NCBI GenBank assembly: GCA_963576725.1
Contig: OY755240.1
Location: 63,638,412-63,702,411 of the forward strand
From: Azorinus chamasolen
Lineage: Eukaryota; Mollusca; Bivalvia; Cardiida; Solecurtidae
Direction of reading: 5' to 3'
DNA: 64,000 nucleotides
Shown: in pieces, positions 55,968 through 64,000 of the stretch
How the letters are laid out: every line of letters starts with the position of its first letter
Position numbering within the stretch: position 1 is the first letter of the stretch
The notes under the pieces: generated by a model
Told to the model about the DNA's origin: nothing
The model's database searches: none
What the model saw: the letters and a program-made list of their open reading frames with translations, nothing else
Program-made: the position numbers and the translations under genes

Positions 55968-58900
55968 GTATGTTTCTCGTGACTTAACTCTTTCGTCACA
56001 AACAATTCTTAGCACGCTGCACATCCTTTTAAAAATATGACAGTTTGTCGGCCCCCAAGTTTGGCCCGCTTAGTCGACAGTGTCATGGCAGCCGAGTTTG
56101 GTGACCTAATTTTTAGATGATTGTATAAAAACTATTTCCCAAATACATTTTCATTGAATTTTCAGCCATAAAGTAACTGACATTTGACAAAATTCAGTGT
56201 GATGTCAATTACTGCAGAAAAGGGACCCTGTCGTTGACATTTAATTTTTAATTTTTTTTCTCCAAGCATGTATCATTAAATTGTTTTTGATTTTTTATGT
56301 CAACCAAATGTATGAGCATTGAATGTCAGAATTCCTTTAGTATCAACTGCTGTTAAGAAGGAGACTCTAAGGGCTTTACTTCTTGTCAGTAGATCTTAGT
56401 CTCTTTTCTAGTTGCCAGGTTTACACTATATTAACTGAAGCCAACACTTTACCTTAAATGTTATGAAGACAAAATGTGTTTTTAGGAGATTCAGAGGCTG
56501 ATTGCACCACCAGTCAGTGAAGATGCAGCAAGACGCCAGAGACGTGGCCCGAAGGAATTTAAAAAGCATGGGAAAGCAATCAACCATGATTACTGTGACA
56601 GCTGTCTGGAGGGAGGAGACCTAGTATGCTGTGATAGATGTCCAGCTTCTTTCCATCTTCAGTGCCAGTAAGTGTGGAATATGTACAGTCAAACAAAATT
56701 CACCTGACATTGACCTTTATGCAAGAATAAAAGTGAGATGATGCAGTATATATCAACATTCGCCAGTACATCGTACATATTAAAATGCACGAGAGACACA
56801 ATATAAATCAATCAGAGCTACAGTCTTGTCAATATATTTATCAGTGGTGAATGGTATTTAATCTGGAATGCCTGGATATATCATGTGCACTCCTATTATT
56901 TTTTAGTATAAATAATTCACGGAGGCTACCGAAGATATATATAGAAACCCAGCGTAGTGTGAAATTATGATAATAGAGGTCAGCAACTTCAGGTGAATCT
57001 TGCTGGACTATAAGCCTGCAAGATGCTTGTCTGAAGAAGACAAGTCACAAATCAAGCAAGTTTTGTACCTGCCTTTGGGGGGGGGGGGGGGGACTAGATA
57101 TTTGGGAACACATCTTGTATAGCGGACCCCATGTTTTACCGCGAAATATAATACAATTAATGAATTATGTTAGTTGCGGTAAATAAACAATGACATAATC
57201 AATGATCCAATGACGTCATAATATTTGCAAATGGCAGAATGTTGTTCTGTCGGGGGCTGCTGCTTGTTATTGTACAATAGTCGCCACAGTGGCCTGAGGT
57301 AAACACAAAGCAATGTAACAAAATGGTGTCACGTTAAATTCCCCAGCAACATCCTTGGCTCAAAAAACACATGTGCTGTGCTTTGTTTTGATTCTTGATT
57401 TCCGGGGTCAGCTATACTAGATTCTTCCCGATATAACTGTCTGCCCCTACGTCAGACCACAATCTTGCACTGCTCCTTTACTAACTGACCTTGAGTTATC
57501 AAACTGTATAAGAATATTCACTGGGCTTGGTAAGTTGTTCCCCAAGAGGATTTAGTTTACTTCACCCTTTACATAGAAGCAATAAAAAGTGATACAAACG
57601 TGTTTTAAAATGTGTCAGCAAAAGCTTTTGATATAATTCTATAATGGATTGTACACATTCAGGCTCTGTTCTTGCAATTTTTGGAAAAATTCATTTTAAT
57701 AATTGGGAATTTTTTCACATGATGCCATATTATTTGGAAAGCAGTTTTTGATCCAATTTTTAGCTTATTTTGTATTTTTATCCCCCACTAAAACTTATTT
57801 CATTTCTCCCTGGCTGAACATCATTTGATGCTACTTTCAGTTTTAAAGGATGTCAACACTTAAATGCGCATGTTTAACAATGCATATAATCCATATATGA
57901 ATTCCCGCAGTTCTGTAAAGGCAATATCATAGAATTGGTACCAGTCTGGGCATTTGGGACACTAGGTCATTTCTGCCACTGGGTTCATGTTCCCTTTTTT
58001 TGTGGGTGCATCTTGGGAAGGTAAAGTACCACATACTACTATAGTGTCTAATGACTTTTACCTTAATTTCATTAAAAGTTAGTCAAGAAATTTGTCTGCA
58101 GTATAGAATGCTAAGAGCTGTCTCGGATGGAGGACTATGGATTTATGCTTGACCATGCTTGTTTGTTTTTAGACGCATAGTTGTCATAACCCAAATCATA
58201 TACCGGTAGTAGAAACTGTTATTTACCTGATTACTTAGATAATGCCGAAAATTGCAGAAATTCTTTTTCAAAAAGAATAAATCATAAATATCGCTAAACT
58301 ATCAGCGCCATTTCGAAAGTTTTAGTTTTGAGTCAACACAGTAAAACATGTCATGTTCACACATAATGTCATGTTTCTTCTGTTCACACATAATGTCATG
58401 TTTCTTCTGTTCACACATAATGTCAGATCATGTGATATTATTTTGATTAACCAGATCTATAACCAAATAGAGTAGAACCAGACAGAGAGCTGTTGCAGGG
58501 GTTGTATGATTTGGGTCAGTTCTATTTACAAATGCATGTAAATGTATTAAGAAAAATTAATTAATTTTATGGTTGCTTATTACATTTTGACTCATTATTT
58601 CATAATCTGAATTTAACATTTGAAATCAACAAAAACTGACTGTTTTGTTAAAAAGTTAGAAAATGTGCAAACCCACACTGCTGTGTAGAATGAAGTTTTA
58701 TGGTTGCTTATTACATTTTGACTCATTAATATGTCTCCCCCAGTATACTTGGGAGACATTTTGTTTTTGTGCGTGGCGTCAGTCTGACCGATTTTAATTC
58801 GTCCGCACGGTTTCTCCAAAACCTTTGGTCCGATTTTCATGAAACTTAAAAGTATTGATCAGCACCATGCCTAGTTGTGCATATCGTATTCCTGTTCCTG

Positions 58901-61585
58901 TTCGATGATTTTCTGCAGAGTTATGGGACTTTGAACTTTTTACATGGAAAATTTTGTCTGCACGGTTTCTCCAAAACCTTTGATCAGATTTTCATGAAAC
59001 TTCATAGGAATGATCAGCACTATGCCTAGTTCAGGCTAGTTGTACATATTTTATTCCTGTTCCAGTTCGATGATTTTCTGCAGAGTTATGGGACTTTGAA
59101 ATTTTTACATGGAAAAGTTTCTCTGCGCAGTTTCTCCAAAACCTTTAATCAGATTTTCATCAAACTTCAAAGGATTGATCAGCACTATGCCTTGTTGTGC
59201 ATATTTTATTCTGTTCCGGTTCCATGATTTTCTGCAGAGTTATTGGACTTTGAAATTTTTAAATGGAAAATTTGTCCACCACGTGGTTTCTCCAAAACCG
59301 TTGGTTGCATTTTCATGAAACTTCATAGGATTGATCAGCACCATGTCTAGTTTTACATATTTTATACCTGTTCTGGCGTGATGATTTTTTCATATGAATT
59401 TAAATCTGAAATCAACAAAAACTTGACTGTTTTGTTAAAACCCAGAAAGCACCTGCAAGGGTCCTTTCAGATGGGCCAGGATTTTGCAAATTACTAATGT
59501 ATTCAATTTTGCCAAGCATTAATAGGATTAAAATGACTTTACCAACAAGATATACAGCCCAACCTGCTCCAATGGTCACCTGTTATCAGTGGCCACACTG
59601 CTTTAAGCGGCCACTCCAGGACCATTCAAATGAAAAACACTGTATTACACCTGATATAAACGGTCACCTGCCTAATACTGCCAGTCTATTTCATCCCAAA
59701 TGGCATATACACACAGACGTAAGTGGCCAGATGTTCTACAAATGTAAAGTGAAAACAATTTCCATGGCTAGCGATTGGCAACAGCAGACATTTTGTCGCC
59801 TTTGCATGCATTTCACTAATGGTCATTACCCATTTTAGACCCGTCATTCAGTTATCACAGTTTCTTTTGTTTGTTTGCACAGAGTGTCGGTTGTTCACAA
59901 ATATTAATTGGGGAATATCCCCCACCCCCTCCAGAAATCACTGGAAATTCTAAATCATGCATGAACAATGTGATTCTATCTGGTTCCTGATTTCTGCTCT
60001 ATGGGTACATGTAAGCAGGGTTTCATGCTCTTGTCTGTATATCTCCTTGATTTCTTTTGATGTGTGCTTCTTTAATAATAAAAATAGAGTCGCCAAACTT
60101 CATACAAATGTTTAATGTGATGAGGTGATTTAGTTTTATATCAGACTGGTATACATGTACTGGAGTTATGGTACTTGACTATGTTAAAATAAAGCCATTC
60201 TGTATGACCAAATTGTTACAAATTTGGAAGTGAGAATATCCGTGTCCTATGAGCATGATTCAAATTGTCATGATGTGTGCCTTGCTTTTCCAGTGATCCA
60301 CCCCTAGAAGAAGATGATATTCCACCTGGAGAGTGGATTTGTCAAAGGTGTAAATTTACTCCAAAAGTTGAGGTGAGATTTTTAAAGTAGAAATAGATTT
60401 GGCAAGTTTTCTATATATAAATTTAAAAAAAATGCACTGTACCAGTATATGTTTGCCAGGCCAGTTGAAAGTAAATAAAACTTGATTTACCATAAACAAG
60501 AATTAAGTGGGGGGAGGAGTAACGACATTGAACTCTTTTTGAAGTCAAATAATTTTCACACAATATCTAATGCTTTAGATTTCCTTTAATCTTTTCTGTA
60601 AAACGTCAGTGGTATGTCAAACGGTTTGGGTCCTGATGAGACGACGTATTAGTCGGCGTCTCATCCGAATTCAAGGTCTCATCTGGATTCAAATTGTTTG
60701 CAACGGTAATTACATATTCACCCTTTTAGTCACTTTCTGGTGACTTTGAAGATGAAAGAGTTTGAAACATTATTTGGAAGTGGATTGTTGAACATCTTGT
60801 TTTCTTTTGCTTTCACAGAAAGACGACGATGCATCTTCAACCAAAAGTGGCAGTTCTAGTAATGGGGGGAAAGGCAAGCACACCCCACCACCGATGCCCA
60901 TCCCGGTATTGTCAATCAATCCTCTACACACACTTGCGGAGGCAGCTAAAGTACTAAACCCAGTACAGTTTGAACTTCCAAAAGACATTGCAAACACAAC
61001 ACCTCTCCCAGGTAAATCCTGCAAAGGAAGTCTTGATATTAATATGAAATTTGGACAGCCCATTACAGAAGATTGGGTCTGTTTTGTTTGATTCACAGCC
61101 CATTAACTCATTCCCTGCTAGGCTATTTTTTAGACCAAACCTCTTTTAAATAATCCACAGAAAAGGAGCATTAAATATACAAAAGGAGAATTTTAGAATT
61201 GTGGAGTTTTGAAACCGTTGTAATAAATAGAGCATTTGCTCTGGAGCAAATGCTCTATTTATCACAATGGTTTCAATAAATGAGTTTTACTGAGGTGCAA
61301 AAAGGTGTCAGTTAAAGTCGTTTGTCAGTATCAATAATCCAGAAATGTGAATGTGGAATTAATAGTCGGTATTCTGACACGCAACGAAGTTTTGAAACTA
61401 ACGGCAGTGTGATGGTCATGAAATCCAGGTGCAGAATTTTGTTTAAAATGTGAATGATTTACTTCAGGTTCATACAAACGTAAGTGGTGGGGTAAAGACA
61501 GAAACATGCCAATGAAAAAACAGGCTCATGAGCGAGACAATGGAATGATCCCACTTCCTGCAAAGCTCTGCTATGTGTGCAATAG
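55920..61585 (+). CDS. PHF12: PHF12 (PHD finger protein 12), 5' part, exons 1-5; continues beyond the window
   Basis: Five plus-strand exons join in phase (620 nt, 206 codons plus 2 nt). The N terminus carries [14 protein letters not shown], the hallmark start of PHF12. A first PHD finger follows (Cys 53, 56, 65, 68, His 73, Cys 76, 93, 96), then a segment ending [12 protein letters not shown] and TTPLPGSYKRKW, corresponding to the region of vertebrate PHF12 near its first SIN3-interacting part, and the start of a second PHD finger (CYVCN). Known role: chromatin corepressor that links SIN3/HDAC complexes to targets. The remaining exons, including the rest of PHD2 and the C-terminal FHA-like region, should lie to the right of 64000. 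Confidence 0.93.
56486..56667 (+). CDS. PHF12: PHF12 exon 2 (PHD1 N-terminal part)
   Basis: 182 nt between GTTTTTAG and CCA|GTAAGT. Encodes EIQRLIAPP, a basic stretch, and [18 protein letters not shown] then SFHLQC, six of the eight zinc ligands. A second AG 3 nt inside the exon would drop one Glu. Confidence 0.95.
56668..58355 (+). other. PHF12 intron 2, left part, no gene
   Basis: A G run at about 57079-57092; otherwise AT-rich with nothing recognised. Confidence 0.45.
58356..58432 (+). repeat. 27-bp tandem repeat, three copies
   Basis: TTCACACATAATGTCATGTT at 58356, 58383 and 58410. Confidence 0.9.
58455..58560. mobile_element. Decayed A-type hairpin core
   Basis: ACCAAATAGAGTAGAACCAG ... 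GATTTGGGTCAGTTCTATTT. Confidence 0.5.
58561..59445 (+). repeat. Tandem array with ATGTCTCCCCC start, about 160-165 bp unit
   Basis: Opens with palindrome TCTCCCCCAGTATACTTGGG; units carry GGTTTCTCCAAAACCTTTG, GATCAGCACTATGCCTAG, GATTTTCTGCAGAGTTATGG. Flanks are a direct duplication: AAATCAACAAAAACTGACTG (58622) and AAATCAACAAAAACTTGACT (59408). Confidence 0.82.
59446..60293 (+). other. PHF12 intron 2, right part
   Basis: 59560-59680 has GGTCACCTGTTATCAGTGGCC-like words of a decayed pogo-type MITE. The 113 aa frame over it is not a recognised protein. Confidence 0.4.
60294..60372 (+). CDS. PHF12: PHF12 exon 3 (end of PHD1)
   Basis: 79 nt between TTTTCCAG and TTGAG|GTGAGA, after a 3.6 kb intron. 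Encodes [19 protein letters not shown], the conserved PPGEW and last C-x2-C of the PHD finger. Phase 2 in, 0 out. Confidence 0.95.
60610..60720. repeat. C-type palindrome with one arm duplicated
   Basis: GTTTGGGTCCTGATGAGACG ... CGTCTCATCCGAATTCAAGG then TCTCATCTGGATTCAAATTG: the right arm occurs twice. Confidence 0.7.
60819..61011 (+). CDS. PHF12: PHF12 exon 4 (linker and SIN3-region)
   Basis: 193 nt between TTTCACAG and CCCAG|GTAAAT. Begins with an acidic/serine-rich low-complexity linker, then a proline patch and [32 protein letters not shown], which aligns by eye with the vertebrate PHF12 segment ending TALPG. Confidence 0.9.
61103..61315 (-). mobile_element. B MITE, reversed, between PHF12 exons 4 and 5
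   Basis: TTAACTCATTCCCTGCTAGG to GGTGTCAGTTAA, core AGCATTTGCTCTGGAGCAAA. Confidence 0.85.
61468..61585 (+). CDS. PHF12: PHF12 exon 5 (start of PHD2)
   Basis: 118 nt between TACTTCAG and AATAG|GTAAGA. Encodes [30 protein letters not shown]-(L/M)-(V/I)-PLP before C-x2-C is the conserved lead-in to the second PHD finger of PHF12. Phase 2 out; its partner exon is not in the window. Confidence 0.92.
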
Positions 61586-61756
61586 GTAAGAGTTGCCAAT
61601 ATAACTACTGTGAACATATTGTGAGAAGAACAACTTTTCTTCCCTCAACATTTAGCTAGAATTTAGCGTTTTTCAACCGACTAAATTTAAAAAAAAAATC
61701 TAATCCAAAGGATTAAAATATTTTCTTTTAAATTACTTTTTGCAATCTTCCTTATT

Positions 61757-63330
61757 ATGTCTCCCCCCATATTTATATGGGGGAGACATATTGTTTTCGT
61801 GAGAGTTGTCCGTCTGTCCGTCTGTCTGTCGCACTTTTTGTCCGGACGATAACTTCAATATGCCTGATGCCAGTTGATTGAAACTTCATATATAGAAAGA
61901 GCATAATGAGAGGAAGTGTCATGCACAAGGTCCATAACTCTGGCTTTACTAATATTGGAGTTATTGCCCTTTGTAAAAAAAATTCACACTTTTTTGTCTG
62001 GACGATAACTCCTATATGGCTCATGCCATTGGATTGAAACTTCATATATGGAAAGATCATGACGAGAGGAAGTGTCATGCACAAGGTCCATAACTCTGGC
62101 TTCACTAATATTGGAGTTATTGCCCTTTGTAAAAAATATCATAATTTTTTGTCCGGACAATAACTTCAATATGCCTGATGCCAGTTGATTGAAACTTCAT
62201 ATATGGAAAGAGCATAATGAGAGGAAGTGTCATGCACAAGGTCCGTAACTCTGGCTTCACTAATATTGGAGTTATTGCCCTTTGTAAAAAATATCATAAT
62301 TTTTTGTCCGGACAATAACTTCAATATGCCTGATGCCATTGGATTGAAACTTCATATATGGAAAGATCATAACGAGAGGAAGTGTCATGCAGAAGGAAAA
62401 TAACTCTGGCTTCACTAATATAGGAGTTATTGCCCTTTGTAAAAAATCACACTTTTTTGTCCGGACGATAACTTCTATATGGCTCATGCCATTGGATTGA
62501 AACTTCATATATGGAAAGATCATAACAAGAGGAAGTGTCATGCACAAGGTCCATAACTCTGGCTTCACTAATATTGGAGTTATTGCCCTGTGTAAAAAAA
62601 ATCACACTTTTTTGTCCGGACGATAACTTCTATATGGCTTATGCCATTGGATTGAAACTTCATATATGGAAAGATCATAACGAGAGGAAGTGTCATGCAC
62701 AAGGTCCATAACTCTGGCTTCACTAATATTGGAGTTATTGCCCTTGTAAAAAAAAAATCACAACTTTTTGTCCAGATGATTACTCCTATGTGACACATGC
62801 CATTGGAGTGAAACTTCATACATGGAACGATCATAATAAGAGAAAGTGTCATGCATAAGTTCCTTAACTCGAGCTTCAATAAATTTAGAGTTATTGCCCC
62901 ATGTACATTTGTTTAATTCTTTCTTGTCCGGACGATAACTCCTACATGGCTCTTGCCATCGTATTGAAACTTCATACATGGAAAGAGCATGATGAGAGAA
63001 AGTGTCATGAACAAGGGCTATAATTCTGGCTTCAATTCTTTTGGAGTTATTGCCCATTGTTACATTTTTTGGCCGATCAATAACTCCTGTTCGACTGATG
63101 CTATTGGAATGACATTTTATTTTTGGAAAGAGCATGATGAAAGTAAGTGTCATGCACAAGGGCCATAAATCTGGTATCAGTATTTTTGGAGTTATTAGCT
63201 GTTATCATTTTCTTCTTGAAAAATGTAGTGTTGAAAACGCATAATGAGGGGAAGTATCATTCATCAAGACCATAACATTTTTAGTGATTTCCCTTTACAT
63301 ATTGTTTTTATTAGAGGGGAGACATCCGTT
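61757..63330 (+). repeat. Tandem array, about 155 bp unit, nine copies, with TCTCCCCC palindromic start
   Basis: Starts CTCCCCCCATATTTATATGG, then GTCCGTCTGTCCGTCTGTC. Units carry TTTTTGTCCGGACGATAACT, ATTGGATTGAAACTTCATAT, GGAAGTGTCATGCACAAGG, ATTGGAGTTATTGCCC. Copies diverge to the right. Ends AGAGGGGAGACATCCG. Minus-strand open frames of up to 133 aa run through it because of the repeat. Confidence 0.9.
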
Positions 63331-63587
63331 TTTTTTGACAAAAACCTCTAGTTAAATCTTTGCAATCTTCCTTATTAAATCTATCTAATGTTGATTTTGC
63401 TTCATGTCATATTTTTACTATAGTTGGATACTGAATTTTCTTCAGTCACTGTTTGCCCAAGCAGATAAACGCAGGTAAAACATATGTACTTTTAGGACAG
63501 GGAAATGGCTGAATTTTGGCCCCAGATATGCCGTAAAAAGACCTGCAATGCATTTCTTTAATGAAGTTTTGTAAATGAATTGATCAC

Positions 63588-63812
63588 TTCATGAATATTC
63601 ATTAACTTGATTTCTTCAATGGAAATTTTTCAAAGGGATTTTCGGTATAGACAAACATAAGAACAGATCTATATAATTCCATAAGCAAACAGCAGACCCT
63701 GATCAGATAGCACCAGTAGGACTCTGATTTGGATCTACTATCATATAACGCCTTTGCAAACATAGACTATATTTGCAAAGGCATTAAATTGTGTTAATGT
63801 GAAGGAAAGGTG
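63588..63812 (-). mobile_element. A2 MITE, reversed
   Basis: TTCATGAATATTCATTAAC, GCAAACAGCAGACCCTGATC, TTTGCAAAGGCATTAAATTG, GTGAAGGAAAGG. 63813-64000 has two copies of a TTGGTTACCATGGTAAC-like word (63822, 63957) and no gene. Confidence 0.75.
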
Positions 63813-64000
63813 TTTCGAAGGGTTGGTTACCATGGTAACAGAGTGGTGGCCTCTGACTGGTCAAAATGTAGAGGTTATTAGATTTGACTGAAAATTGGTA
63901 AGTAGGGGTAGATTCTATATGGGTACTCCAAACTTAATTGCAGGTGTTTCAAAAGTGTTGGTTGGTATAGTAACTCGATGGTTTGTGATTATGTATCCCC

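Noticed and set aside
61773..63159. Chain of minus-strand open frames (98-133 aa) with repeated KPELWTLCMTLPLVM-like peptides
   Set aside because: They coincide exactly with the 155-bp tandem array and repeat with it; no domain and no start or splice context.
63440..63475. Possible PHF12 exon 6 (TTTTCTTCAG ... GCAG|GTAAAA, phase fits)
   Set aside because: The translation does not continue the PHD2 pattern (expected two Cys and a short basic stretch after CNR), so the phase fit is probably chance.

Overview
This window is eukaryotic, intron-rich nuclear DNA. It looks like a bivalve mollusc or close lophotrochozoan. Two conserved animal genes are visible as many short exons in long introns. 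The rest is crowded with short palindromic transposons, tandem arrays built on 'GACCTTGACC' words of the kind common in bivalve genomes, and decayed retrotransposon pieces. The species assignment is an inference; no bacterial features (operons, ribosome binding sites, CRISPR) are present.

Gene 1, minus strand, 44686 down to 10778: a complete FET-family RNA-binding protein (FUS/EWSR1/TAF15 of vertebrates, cabeza of flies). I could join 16 coding exons with matching splice phases into 1614 nt = 537 codons plus stop. In order the protein has a Q/G/S/Y-rich low-complexity head (exons 1-7), a first glycine/RGG stretch (exons 8-9), an RRM (exons 10-12), an RGG block, a RanBP2-type zinc finger (exon 13), two more RGG exons (14-15) and a C-terminal PY nuclear localisation signal ending R-P-Y-stop (exon 16). 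One intron appears to be GC-AG, and a stop codon lies just inside intron 14. The promoter region carries a palindromic CRE and a CACGTG box.

Gene 2, plus strand, from 55920 and running off the right edge: PHF12 (PHD finger protein 12, a SIN3/HDAC corepressor subunit). Five exons are visible, covering the conserved N terminus, the first PHD finger, the region corresponding to the SIN3-interacting segment and the first two cysteines of the second PHD finger. The two genes are head to head, about 11.2 kb apart.

Everything else (1-9.9 kb, 44.8-55.5 kb and all long introns) is mostly repeats. The dominant component is a set of 200-250 bp elements bounded by TTAA-CCCTTT...AAAGGG-TTAA, as expected for piggyBac-type MITEs. 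Each has an internal hairpin. I use working names: A1 and A2 (core GCTCCTATAGGAGC with GTAGACCC arms), B (same core centre with AGCATTTGCTCC arms) and C (GGATCC arms). They share ends and centres but swap the segments between. They are repeatedly nested in one another, and two insertions have matching unoccupied TTAA sites elsewhere in the window. Other mobile DNA: a hAT-type element with a perfect 8-bp target duplication (34874-36369), a 1.2 kb TIR element (42808-44017), pogo/Tigger-like MITEs starting CAGTRAAACC, a second long-TIR family (33830-33967, 50887-51060), a broken reverse-transcriptase fragment (about 51.7-52.0 kb) and several 140-160 bp tandem arrays.
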